Positions 45,061 to 52,547 of a stretch of DNA of 64,000 nt are shown one piece after another; position 1 is the stretch's first letter, and the number at the start of each line of letters is the position of its first letter. The DNA is from DTU015 sp964641455. GTDB taxonomy: Bacteria; Bacillota; Sulfobacillia; Fermentithermobacillales; Fermentithermobacillaceae. Under the pieces are notes generated by a model, which was given only the letters and a program-made list of their open reading frames with translations, did no database searches and was not told where the DNA came from. The translations under genes and the position numbers were made by a program. The stretch covers positions 1 through 64,000 of the forward strand of contig CAZXLH010000010.1 of the NCBI GenBank assembly GCA_964641455.1, in the 5' to 3' direction.

Positions 45061-45279
45061 ATGGGCCTGCCTGTGTGGAAAGTGGTATATGTTGCATCAA
45101 GTTGGAAAGAGGCAGAGTGTATCAAAAACAGGCTGGCAGAGGAGGGGCTTTTGGTAATGCTTAAAACCGGTTCCCGAGATAAACAATCGGCGAGATATGT
45201 TGAACTTCTGGTTCCCCGCCTTGAAGCCAGGGAAGCTCATTCTGTTATCATGCAATTCATAGGAACTGCCAGGGTGTAG
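45061..45279 (+). CDS. Small DUF2007-like protein
   Basis: This 72-residue protein has the pattern of the DUF2007 (putative signal-transducing) family: WKVVYVASSWKEAECIKNRL, a residue stretch with VMLKTG, then YVELLVPRLEAREAHSVI. No function is established for the family. It lies in the Firmicute gene order dnaE, small protein, pfkA, pyk, and its stop is one base before pfkA, so it is co-transcribed with the glycolytic genes. Confidence 0.6.
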   Translation: MGLPVWKVVYVASSWKEAECIKNRLAEEGLLVMLKTGSRDKQSARYVELLVPRLEAREAHSVIMQFIGTARV

Positions 45280-45280
45280 C

Positions 45281-46237
45281 ATGAAGATTGGAGTTCTGAC
45301 CAGTGGTGGGGATGCACCTGGGATGAATGCAGCTCTTAGGGCTGTAGTACGGCGGGGTATTTCAACCGGCCGGCAAGTGTATGGCATTTGCAGAGGTTAT
45401 GATGGGCTGCTCAATGGGGAAGCGTACCCAATGAATATGGGTTCAGTGGCAGATATAATCCACCGGGGTGGAACTATTCTCCACACTGCAAGAACTGAAA
45501 AATTCAGGCAACCTGAGTATCAGGATATGGCGGCGGCTTGGGTCAAGCAAACCGGCCTGGACGGTTTGGTGATCATTGGCGGTGAAGGTACTTTTAAAGG
45601 CATGAGCGAACTTTGCAAAAGAGGGGTAAAGGCAGTAGGAGTGCCGGCTACCATCGACAATGACATCGCCTATACAGATTACTCCATCGGTTTTGATACC
45701 GCAGTAAATACGGCAGTAGAAGCCGTAAACAGGCTTAGGGATACTGCGACTTCCCACGAAAGGATTTTTGTAGTCGAAACAATGGGCCGTGACAGCGGGC
45801 AACTGGCTATGGCAATTGGGCTTGCAGGAGGAGCTGAAAGCATCTTGATTCCTGAACTGCCTATTGACATGGATCAAGTATGCTTAAGGCTCAAGCGAGG
45901 GATAGCACGGGGAAAAGTACATAGCATAATCGTTGTAGCTGAAGGGGCCGCCAAGGGGTTTAACATAGCACAGGAACTTGAAAATCGTATGGGTAGTGAG
46001 ATTAGAGTGACTGTGCTCGGCCATGTTCAAAGGGGCGGAACTCCGACGGCTTTAGACAGGGTTTTGGCTTCGAGGTTAGGCGCTAAAGCAGTAGATGCTC
46101 TTTGCCAGGGATATTCAAACGTTATGGTTGGGCTTTCAGGCATGGATCTCAAACTTGTACCAATAGACAAGGTGATAAACCGGCGCAAAACCGTAAACAT
46201 GGAGGTCTATAAGTTGGCAGAAGATCTTGCCAAATGA
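45281..46237 (+). CDS. pfkA: 6-phosphofructokinase
   Basis: The 318-residue enzyme phosphorylates fructose 6-phosphate, a key glycolytic step. Family motifs are IGVLTSGGDAPGMNAALRAV, VETMGRDSGQLA, ILIPELP and LGHVQRGGTPTALDR. Glycine at the ATP-discriminating position (GGEGT; PPi enzymes have GGDDT) suggests ATP use. Two positions differ from the textbook enzyme: GGDGS is GGEGT, with Glu for the Mg-binding Asp, and PGTIDND is PATIDND. The catalytic Asp is retained. It is one base after the DUF2007-like gene and is followed by pyk. Confidence 0.92.
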   Translation: MKIGVLTSGGDAPGMNAALRAVVRRGISTGRQVYGICRGYDGLLNGEAYPMNMGSVADIIHRGGTILHTARTEKFRQPEYQDMAAAWVKQTGLDGLVIIGGEGTFKGMSELCKRGVKAVGVPATIDNDIAYTDYSIGFDTAVNTAVEAVNRLRDTATSHERIFVVETMGRDSGQLAMAIGLAGGAESILIPELPIDMDQVCLRLKRGIARGKVHSIIVVAEGAAKGFNIAQELENRMGSEIRVTVLGHVQRGGTPTALDRVLASRLGAKAVDALCQGYSNVMVGLSGMDLKLVPIDKVINRRKTVNMEVYKLAEDLAK

Positions 46238-46382
46238 AGCGTTATGTTAACCATGCTTTTATCATAGAATGAATTTATGTAGCCTAACGTTGATTCAGTA
46301 AACAACAGATGCAAGAGAGATGTGAAAGATAAGTAGAATCAGAGCCAAAGTATCAAAATGGCGGTTAAAGGGTGATGAACAG

Positions 46383-48176
46383 ATGGTTCAAAAGAGGCGA
46401 CGCACAAAGATAGTTTGCACAATTGGCCCTGGTTCCGAGGATGAAGAAATTTTGTACCAGATGATTAGTGCCGGAATGGATGTTGCCCGGTTTAACTTTT
46501 CCCATGGAACTCATGAGGAGCATAGGTTCCGAATGCAAAACCTAAAGAGAGCAGCTAAACGTGCCGGACGAAGAATTGGGCTTATGCTTGATACTCAGGG
46601 GCCGGAAATAAGGTTAGGCAAGTTTAAAGGCGGAAAGGCTCTTTTGGAAGAGGGCAGCCGGTTTACGTTGGCCGGTGAACAGATTCCGGGGAACGAAAAA
46701 GAAGCTTCTGTATCTTTTCCGCGGCTTTCAAACGTTGTACGCCCTGGGTCGCTTATTCTGCTGGACGATGGCAACATTCAATTGGAAGTGATGGAAACCC
46801 ATGGCACCCGGATTGTCACCAAGGTTCTAAATACAGGGGTCATTTCTGACCGAAAGAAGGTTGCCGTTCCAGGATCGAGAATTGAAGGGCTTCCTGCGGT
46901 AAGCAATAAAGATAAACAAGACATCAGGTTTGGTGTTGAAAACGGCGTCGATTTCATTGCCGCTTCGTTTGTGCGTTCAGCTGACGATGTTTTGGATGTT
47001 AGGCGCGTGCTTGAGGATTTGAGTTCCCAGGCCAGAATCATTGCTAAGATTGAATCGGTCTATGGGGTCAGTGCCTTAGAGGAAATCCTCAAGGTTGCCG
47101 ATGGGCTAATGGTTGCCCGAGGCGATCTTGGCGTAGAGTATCCCCCTGAAGACATTCCTATTTTACAAAAGAAAATGATAACCCGGTCTAACCGCCTGGG
47201 AAAACCTGTTATCACTGCCACCCAGATGCTTGAATCCATGATAGGCCACCCAAGGCCGACCAGGGCGGAAGCGTCTGATGTAGCCAATGCAATATTTGAC
47301 GGCACCGATTCAGTTATGCTTTCAGGAGAGACTGCTTCAGGCAAGTATCCTGTTGAGGCTGTGAAGTTTATGTCAAGGATTGCTCTTAGAGCGGAAGAAG
47401 CGTTGAACTACGAAACGTTTATTTCCAGGCTCAAGGGCACTACAACCAATGTCACTGAAGCTGTGAGCCGTTCAGCGGTAGAATCTGCCATGGCATTGGG
47501 CGCTTCAGCAATAATCACTCCTACAGAATCAGGATATACTGCCAGAATGGTTGCAAGGTTCAGGCCCGAAATCCCGGTGTTTGCCGTTACTCCCCACGAG
47601 GAAACCTGTGGCTGGCTGACATGTGTATGGGGAGTTGAGACAGTTGTTGGCCCGAGGCTGTTAGGTTTACAGGAAACAGCCGGGCCTGATGATAAACAGG
47701 GCGATGTTTCAGATGTGGCCATTGAGGTTCTTCGGGAAAAGGGTTTGATAGAAGACGGGGCGCTGTGTGTGGTTACCAAAGGGGTGCCACAGGGAGTTTC
47801 GGGAACCACTAACGTTATGGAAGTAAGGACCATAGGGGATGTAGTGTTAAAAGGTACAGGCATTGGGCAGATGGCAGTATCCGGTAAAGTGGTAGTTGCC
47901 TTTACAGGCGAAGAAGCTGTTTCAAAGTCGTACCCCGGTTGTATTTTGGTAGCCCAAACAACAGATAAGACGTTTGTTCCTGCCTTAAGAATGGCAGGGG
48001 CCCTGATTATGGAGCAAGGCGGGTTCACATCTGACGGAGCTATTACTGCCTTACATATGAACATTCCCGCTGTAGTTGGTGCAAAAGCTGCCACACGGCT
48101 TCTAAAAGACGGAGACCTGGTTACTGTAGACGGTGAGAGGGGAGTGGTTTACAGGGGAGTGGCAAGGGTGAAGTAG
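46383..48176 (+). CDS. pyk: Pyruvate kinase with C-terminal phosphohistidine-like domain
   Basis: This 597-residue enzyme makes pyruvate and ATP from phosphoenolpyruvate. The core shows RRTKIVCTIGPGSEDEE, RFNFSHGTHEEH, LMLDTQGPEIRLG, IIAKIESVYGV and GLMVARGDLGVEYP. As in Bacillus enzymes, an extra C-terminal PEP-utiliser-like domain begins around residue 495. Its usual TSHAA motif is TSDGAIT here, so the phosphorylatable His is missing and the domain should be structural only. It follows pfkA by 145 bases. The last codons are imperfectly repeated about 69 bases downstream. Confidence 0.93.
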   Translation: MVQKRRRTKIVCTIGPGSEDEEILYQMISAGMDVARFNFSHGTHEEHRFRMQNLKRAAKRAGRRIGLMLDTQGPEIRLGKFKGGKALLEEGSRFTLAGEQIPGNEKEASVSFPRLSNVVRPGSLILLDDGNIQLEVMETHGTRIVTKVLNTGVISDRKKVAVPGSRIEGLPAVSNKDKQDIRFGVENGVDFIAASFVRSADDVLDVRRVLEDLSSQARIIAKIESVYGVSALEEILKVADGLMVARGDLGVEYPPEDIPILQKKMITRSNRLGKPVITATQMLESMIGHPRPTRAEASDVANAIFDGTDSVMLSGETASGKYPVEAVKFMSRIALRAEEALNYETFISRLKGTTTNVTEAVSRSAVESAMALGASAIITPTESGYTARMVARFRPEIPVFAVTPHEETCGWLTCVWGVETVVGPRLLGLQETAGPDDKQGDVSDVAIEVLREKGLIEDGALCVVTKGVPQGVSGTTNVMEVRTIGDVVLKGTGIGQMAVSGKVVVAFTGEEAVSKSYPGCILVAQTTDKTFVPALRMAGALIMEQGGFTSDGAITALHMNIPAVVGAKAATRLLKDGDLVTVDGERGVVYRGVARVK

Positions 48177-48340
48177 GAATGTATTTGATATTATGCCCAG
48201 TGCTTACGCTTACCAAGATGGTGGCGAGGTGGCAAGGGTGGGGTAGGAGTGCGTTGAATAAGCCGGTATCTACTGATGTACTTATAGGAAGTGCTTATAG
48301 AGAGTGCTTATACCTATAAGAAGCATCTATAGAAAGTACT
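48157..48340. repeat. Duplicated pyk 3' end and short repeats
   Basis: The 25-base end of pyk (48157-48181, GTGGCAAGGGTGAAGTAGGA core) returns imperfectly at 48226-48251, 69 bases on. Then follow several copies of a short motif of the form cttataGGAAGTgcttatag up to about 48350. None of it is coding. Confidence 0.65.
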
Positions 48341-48385
48341 TACAGGGAAGTATTTGATTGACAGGCTATTTCTGTCCACGAACTA

Positions 48386-48416
48386 TTGACAGACCAAGGG
48401 GTTGTCCATGTATAGT
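48386..48416 (+). promoter_or_regulatory. Candidate promoter of the riboswitch-oadB unit
   Basis: TTGACA at 48386-48391 and TATAGT at 48411-48416 resemble SigA-type -35 and -10 boxes, separated by 19 bases, which is longer than ideal. They lie just upstream of the structured leader, so a start site near 48423 would place the whole leader in the transcript. Confidence 0.45.
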
Positions 48417-48425
48417 ATGCTTGGA

Positions 48426-48727
48426 AGATGAAGGGGAGTAACTTCCCACCGGGACCAGATATACGCGTTCATGCGGTTCGGGCCGAATGCCGGTAAAATA
48501 TCACCGGTGCCCGGGTAAATTCAAAGTGTACGCTTGGCAATTATCAATCTGTGGAATTCCGTAATCCGGCCAAAAAGGCTAACCTATATTATGTGAAATT
48601 GTATAACCGTGGAATTCCATAGGCGGTATCCGGCGGGTGGCATCTGCCGTCAGCACGGCGAAAGCCCGGCAGACCTTCAAAAGTGAGACCTTTATCCTGT
48701 TTGAGGCGGGATGAAGGTTTTTTATTT
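48426..48727 (+). promoter_or_regulatory. Structured leader resembling a yybP-ykoY (Mn2+) riboswitch, with terminator
   Basis: A long leader precedes the oadB-like gene. Its 5' end has GAAGGGGAGTAAC (48430-48442), close to the GGGGAGUAGC core of yybP-ykoY riboswitches. Its 3' end has CCGTCAGCACGG and GGCAGACCTTC (48668-48678), close to the conserved CGUCA...ACG and GCAAGACCUU parts. GAAGG (48430-48434) pairs with CCTTC (48674-48678) as a closing stem. An intrinsic terminator follows (arms CCTTTATCCT 48689-48698 and GGGATGAAGG 48708-48717, then TTTTTT), the expected off-switch. The interior of about 200 bases is longer than usual, and one A is missing from the GCAAGACC element, so the class assignment is tentative; another metal- or ion-sensing class remains possible. 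Confidence 0.6.
48689..48723 (+). terminator. Intrinsic terminator in the oadB leader
   Basis: A 10-bp stem (with G-U pairs) whose right arm runs straight into TTTTTT. It sits between the leader aptamer and the oadB start, so transcription would stop here unless the leader prevents the hairpin. Confidence 0.82.
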
Positions 48728-48758
48728 ACCCGTCTCTGCAAAATAGGGAGGTTTAGCA

Positions 48759-49862
48759 ATGGATGGTTTATTTTACGGGCTTCTCGCCATGACCTGGCAG
48801 CAAGCAGTCATGATAGGAGTGGGTTTTGCTCTAATCTATCTTGCTATCGTCAAAGAGTACGAACCGGTTTTGCTTTTACCTATAGGGTTTGGCGCAATTC
48901 TTACAAATATACCGGGCTCATCGGCAGTAGGCCCCGGCGGCTTTCTAACCATACTTTATGATGTAGGAATTATTACTGAACTGTTTCCTATCTTGATATT
49001 CATCGGAGTTGGGGCAATGATTGACTTTGCGCCACTTCTTGAGCAGCCTACAATGTTGTTTTTCGGAGCGGCTGCACAACTGGGTATTTTTCTCACCATG
49101 GCCATGGCAGGGCTTGCAGGATTTAGCCTCAAAGAAGCGGCTTCCATAGGGATTATCGGCGCCGCAGACGGCCCTACCTCGATTTATGTAGCTACTAAGT
49201 TCGCACGTGATTTACTCGGCCCCATTTCTGTGGCTGCCTATTCTTACATGGCGCTGGTTCCCATAATCCAGCCGCCTGTGATAAGGGCATTGACAACGTC
49301 AGAAGAACGCAAGATTAGAATGCCTGCATACGAGGCGAAAAAGGTATCTAAGAAAACCAGAATTTTGTTTCCGCTCTTGGTTACGCTAATTGCAGGGTTG
49401 GTAGCCCCCATAAGCCTTGCTTTGGTAGGCTCTTTGATGTTTGGCAACTTGATCAGAGAATGCGGAGTTTTGGAACGGCTTTCCAAGGCAGCACAAAATG
49501 AGCTTACCAATCTGGTATCTTTGCTGCTGGGAATTACCATTGGCTCGACCATGGTTGCATCTGAGTTTCTGCATCCCAGAACTTTACTCATAATCGGTAT
49601 GGGGCTTTTGGCATTTGTGTTCGATACTGCAGGTGGAGTGCTCTTTGCAAAGGTTTTGAACTTGTTCCTCAAAAACAAGATAAATCCGATGATAGGTGCA
49701 TGCGGAATATCTGCGTTTCCCATGTCTGCACGGGTGGTTCACAAAATGGCTCAAAAAGAAGACCCGGGTAACTTCATTCTGATGCAGGCAGTAGGGGCAA
49801 ACGTAGCAGGGCAAATCGCCTCGGTAATCGCCGGAGCGCTTATACTTTCCCTGGTCAAATGA
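48759..49862 (+). CDS. Na+-translocating decarboxylase beta subunit (OadB/MmdB/GcdB-like), stand-alone
   Basis: The 367-residue membrane protein has about ten hydrophobic segments and the family-specific motif GIIGAADGPTSIYVATKFA, where the Asp is essential for Na+ movement, plus SFMFGNLIRECGVLERL-like and AVGANVAGQIASVIAGALI segments near the end. OadB couples decarboxylation of a biotin-bound carboxyl group to Na+ export. No decarboxylase alpha subunit or biotin carrier is encoded nearby, so partners must lie elsewhere. The gene is preceded by the structured leader with terminator and followed, after ~400 bases, by a gamma-like micro-gene. The ATG follows AGGGAGG. Confidence 0.9.
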   Translation: MDGLFYGLLAMTWQQAVMIGVGFALIYLAIVKEYEPVLLLPIGFGAILTNIPGSSAVGPGGFLTILYDVGIITELFPILIFIGVGAMIDFAPLLEQPTMLFFGAAAQLGIFLTMAMAGLAGFSLKEAASIGIIGAADGPTSIYVATKFARDLLGPISVAAYSYMALVPIIQPPVIRALTTSEERKIRMPAYEAKKVSKKTRILFPLLVTLIAGLVAPISLALVGSLMFGNLIRECGVLERLSKAAQNELTNLVSLLLGITIGSTMVASEFLHPRTLLIIGMGLLAFVFDTAGGVLFAKVLNLFLKNKINPMIGACGISAFPMSARVVHKMAQKEDPGNFILMQAVGANVAGQIASVIAGALILSLVK

Positions 49863-50258
49863 AGAGATACCGGGCCGGGGACCGGTGGAACATTTGGGGC
49901 ATGGGCGTGAACGTTTTATTTCTGTATTGCCGGCAAGCCATCAGCAGGCCAGCCGAAATTTGAAGAGGATCATTAAGGCAGCTGTTGGAACATCGCCATT
50001 GGAACATCGCCATTGGAAAGCCGGCAAAGGCCGGTGTTTCATTATTCAGAAGATTGAGCGTAAAACTTAGGGGACAGGCAGGAGTTTACAGTTGGAAACA
50101 TGAAACACTGGATATGACTAATAGGAAGGACAGTTTACTCAAAGTTTGGAATGTCAAAAATGCAAGGATTACAAAGTAAGAACATTTTGCAGGCTGAGAA
50201 TGCTTGACTTAGATCAAAACCACTTGAACATGGCAAGGTAAACGAGGAGGCGTTTTTC
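49863..50258. other. Spacer between oadB and the gamma-like micro-gene
   Basis: No gene is visible. Short degenerate duplications are present (CATCGCCATTGGAA twice at about 49990-50016). GAGGAGG at 50244-50250 is the ribosome binding site for the next small gene. Confidence 0.4.
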
Positions 50259-50375
50259 GTGAGTGTGTTAAAAGAGACACTTAGAATTACCGGAGTGTCA
50301 ATGGTGACTATTTTCGTGATGATGATAGGCTTGTATGCGGTGATTAAGGTACTGATGAACGGGGAGCACAACTAA
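50259..50375 (+). CDS. 38-residue OadG-like single-helix membrane peptide
   Basis: A short frame starts at GTG 50259, exactly 8 bases after GAGGAGG, and ends with TAA at 50373-50375. The 38-residue product has one hydrophobic helix (GVSMVTIFVMMIGLYAVIKV) framed by a charged N-terminus and NGEHN at the end. That layout, with the GMxVVF-like GVSMVTIFVM, resembles the membrane anchor of OadG/MmdD-type gamma subunits, which bind OadB and hold the complex together. The C-terminal domain of normal gamma subunits is absent. The strong ribosome binding site and position after oadB make it likely to be real. Confidence 0.65.
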   Translation: MSVLKETLRITGVSMVTIFVMMIGLYAVIKVLMNGEHN

Positions 50376-50427
50376 GAGTGAGTGCCCGTGCACTTAAACG
50401 CAATATCTATAAATGGGGGCGATGTAG

Positions 50428-50814
50428 TTGCGTGGCCGCTGGACGGTTCTCGGAGTTATTCTTATAGTAGCATTGCCTCTTGTAGAAATCGCTCTCTTGG
50501 TCGAGGTCGGTAAAAGAATTGGAACGTGGTGGACAATTGGGATAGTTATTGGCACGGGTATTCTAGGTGGAACCCTTCTGACTGCACAAGGGTACGGTGT
50601 ATTCAGGAAGGCCAAACAGGAAGTCAATGAAGGGCGGATTCCAAAAAACCAGATTATTGACGGGCTTCTTGTAGTGATAGGTGCCGTTTTTCTTATAACC
50701 CCGGGCCTCTTGACTGATGCCATAGGCCTTATCCTGCTATTTCCTCTGACAAGGGTACCTGTTAGAAACGCTGTAAAGCGGTGGATACAACAATACATCT
50801 ACATAGACATATAG
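50428..50814 (+). CDS. fxsA: FxsA family membrane protein
   Basis: This 128-residue protein fits the FxsA family of small cytoplasmic-membrane proteins: LVEIALLVEVGKRIGTWWTI, TGILGGTLLTAQGYGVF and ITPGLLTDAIGLILLFPLTR, with three or four membrane segments. In E. coli FxsA affects exclusion of phage T7 by the F plasmid. TTG 50428 follows GGGGGCGAT by a suitable distance. It is 52 bases after the gamma-like gene and is likely in the same transcript. Confidence 0.85.
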   Translation: MRGRWTVLGVILIVALPLVEIALLVEVGKRIGTWWTIGIVIGTGILGGTLLTAQGYGVFRKAKQEVNEGRIPKNQIIDGLLVVIGAVFLITPGLLTDAIGLILLFPLTRVPVRNAVKRWIQQYIYIDI

Positions 50815-51092
50815 TAGTACACATATTGACTATTGGAAGTGCCGGATAAAACAACTGCTTTGGTTCCACCGGTATAATCTACAGCCTTAGTCCCGAACCA
50901 AACGTTTGAGTTTACCCTGGGGTTTCATGGCTTAATCAAGATCTTCCACTCATGTCACTACATACAACACATTGCCTGACTTGTCAAAGCCACGGCCTTC
51001 GACCAATTCCGATTATTTCCCCAATCATAGGGGCCCTGCCCACCAAAGACCGTCATTGATTCGGGCCTTAATCGTTCGGCCGGTAAAGTGAG

Positions 51093-51372
51093 CTACTCTG
51101 ACGGGTTTGGGTGCTTTTCGGCGGTTGACTGGCTCGGCTGTGGAGCCACTTAGGTGGATTTGGGGGCTTCTCGGCGGTTGACTGGCTCGGCTGTGGAGCC
51201 ACTCTGACGGGTTTGGGTGCCTTTCTGCTGCTGACTGGCTCGGCTGTGAAGCCACTCTAACGGGTTTGGGTGCCTTTCTGCTGCTGACTGGCTCGCCTAC
51301 AGAGCCAGTCTAACGGATTTGGGGATCTATGAGAGAATGACTGGCTCATCCACAAAGCCACTCCGGCGGAAT
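51093..51372. repeat. 53-bp hairpin repeats (inverted copy of the 23-kb family)
   Basis: Five or six tandem units of the same family as at 23.2 kb, in opposite orientation: ACTGGCTCGGCTGTGGAGCC cores joined by tails such as GGGTTTGGGTGCCTTTCTGC. Each core can fold on TGGCTC/GAGCCA. The last unit has diverged (CATCCACAAAGCC). The stretch 50815-51092 holds no gene. Translating the array gives only proline/serine-rich repeats without a start signal. Confidence 0.85.
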
Positions 51373-51406
51373 TATGCATTTCATTTGGCGGATTTGATTG
51401 GAAAAT

Positions 51407-51441
51407 GAGCCACCAATCATTATCTGAAAGATCGGTGGCTC
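51407..51441 (-). terminator. Hairpin terminator after the winged-helix nuclease gene
   Basis: Eight-bp perfect arms (GAGCCACC 51407-51414, GGTGGCTC 51434-51441) lie about 20 bases past the stop of the minus-strand gene. On the minus strand the stem is followed by ATTTTCC. The GAGCCA/TGGCTC arms resemble those of the neighbouring repeats, so it may be derived from them. Confidence 0.55.
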
Positions 51442-51462
51442 CCCCGAACTACATTGGGATGG

Positions 51463-52287
51463 TCATTTGCGGCCTGATTTGCTAAACCTCTCATCTCGCG
51501 CCTTGGCCCTTCCGTAATATGCTATATACTCCAAACACATCTGCTCCAGGCCTCTTGCATAGATGCCATTTGCATCGAATAGTCTAATTGGAACGTGTTC
51601 AGGAATCTTCCTTAGCATGTTCTCCAAGGTGAGATCTTCAGCGGTTATTGTGACCAATGTTACGCCGCGTTCGCTGCTCAACTTTTCTTTCAATGTGTCT
51701 CTTGCCTGAATTGCTTTGAGATTACTCTCGCTGGGGAAATGACGTGTTACCTCATAATGTTGCCTTCCATCAAATTCCCAGGCCACTTTTGTTTCCGGGC
51801 TGTAACGGTCATACTCAAGAAACTCTTTGCTTTTTGGATTTTGAAGAAACCATGGGCGTGCGTTACGTACACATGGAGCCACATCAATAATCATGTCTAG
51901 CATCAAATTCATTTTGTTTTCACCTGATCTCAGAGACATTCTGTCAGATCCTCTAATGAAACTTAGTTTCGTCTTTTGGATTTCCGGTGGCTCAGTTGGA
52001 ATCGCTGTCTTCTGACGAGGTGTTTCGTAAATCACTACCCATCCTGTTTTGGCTAATGAGGTGATGAGTTTGGTTACCAAGTTGCGATTCATGGAAGAGC
52101 AATTAGCCAGTTCACGAATAGAACTTGGTTTATGTGCAATGAGGCTTAGATAGAGTCCTTTTGCCCTTGGATCAATGGAATGGTCCGTGGCAAGGGCTCG
52201 TGGCAAGTCTATAGTCCGCTGTTGAGAAGGAAGGGAGACGGCGCGTTCAATTATTTTGAGTTGGATACTAAGACCTCCTTTTGACAT
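51463..52287 (-). CDS. Winged-helix protein with PD-(D/E)XK/Vsr-like nuclease domain
   Basis: The 274-residue protein combines two parts. The N-terminal half has a winged-helix pattern (SSIRELANCSSMNRNLVTKL followed by LAKTGWVVIYETPR), suggesting DNA binding. The C-terminal half has a restriction-endonuclease-like core: FLEYDRYSPETKVAWEFDGR, then QHYE, an arginine/lysine helix (ARDTLKEKLSSERG) and VTLVTITAEDL. The order E...EFDGxQHY...helix...beta is the form of Vsr/DUF559-like nucleases of the PD-(D/E)XK fold. I do not recognise an exact family. The gene is downstream of a NERD-helicase gene on the same strand and lies between repeat clusters, in an accessory region. A defence or repair role is an inference. 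Start ATG 52287 follows AGGAGG-like AAAGGAGGTC. Confidence 0.72.
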   Translation of the reverse strand: MSKGGLSIQLKIIERAVSLPSQQRTIDLPRALATDHSIDPRAKGLYLSLIAHKPSSIRELANCSSMNRNLVTKLITSLAKTGWVVIYETPRQKTAIPTEPPEIQKTKLSFIRGSDRMSLRSGENKMNLMLDMIIDVAPCVRNARPWFLQNPKSKEFLEYDRYSPETKVAWEFDGRQHYEVTRHFPSESNLKAIQARDTLKEKLSSERGVTLVTITAEDLTLENMLRKIPEHVPIRLFDANGIYARGLEQMCLEYIAYYGRAKARDERFSKSGRK

Positions 52288-52340
52288 AATATTTGCCTAA
52301 GGTTTGTACTTGCCATATATTACCATAACATTGACAAATA

Positions 52341-52355
52341 TGACAAGAATTGTCA
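52341..52355. promoter_or_regulatory. Inverted-repeat operator candidate
   Basis: TGACAA-GAA-TTGTCA is a perfect 6-bp inverted repeat 54 bases upstream of the winged-helix nuclease gene. A further TGACAA half-site lies 10 bases before it. It may be bound by the winged-helix protein itself. On the minus strand the overlapping TTGACA could serve as a -35 box. Confidence 0.5.
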
Positions 52356-52547
52356 ATAGCCTACTGCGCTTTTTCTCTATACTAAAGGAGAAAAGTCAAA
52401 GGATAGTAGTGGAATGACAGGAATACCTTATTTCTTGAACGTGCAGCATCACTTCTGCCAGGCCGTACAAAACCGAGCGTAAAGTTTCTCCGGATTTGGC
52501 TATGGCACATGGACTTAAGTACGTGTGCCAAATTGGGTTTGCCCTGG

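Noticed and set aside
47408..48094. 228-codon frame antisense to pyk
   Set aside because: It lies wholly within the strongly conserved pyk coding sequence and its composition reflects the complementary strand.
48430..48680. FMN, cobalamin, SAM or M-box riboswitch as the oadB leader
   Set aside because: The GTGGAATTCC stretches loosely recall an FMN element, but the ordered conserved cores of these classes are missing; the yybP-ykoY-like ends fit better.
51025..51255. Minus-strand open frame across the hairpin repeats
   Set aside because: It encodes only translated repeat units (SQSAAER/NPSEW patterns) and has no ribosome binding site.
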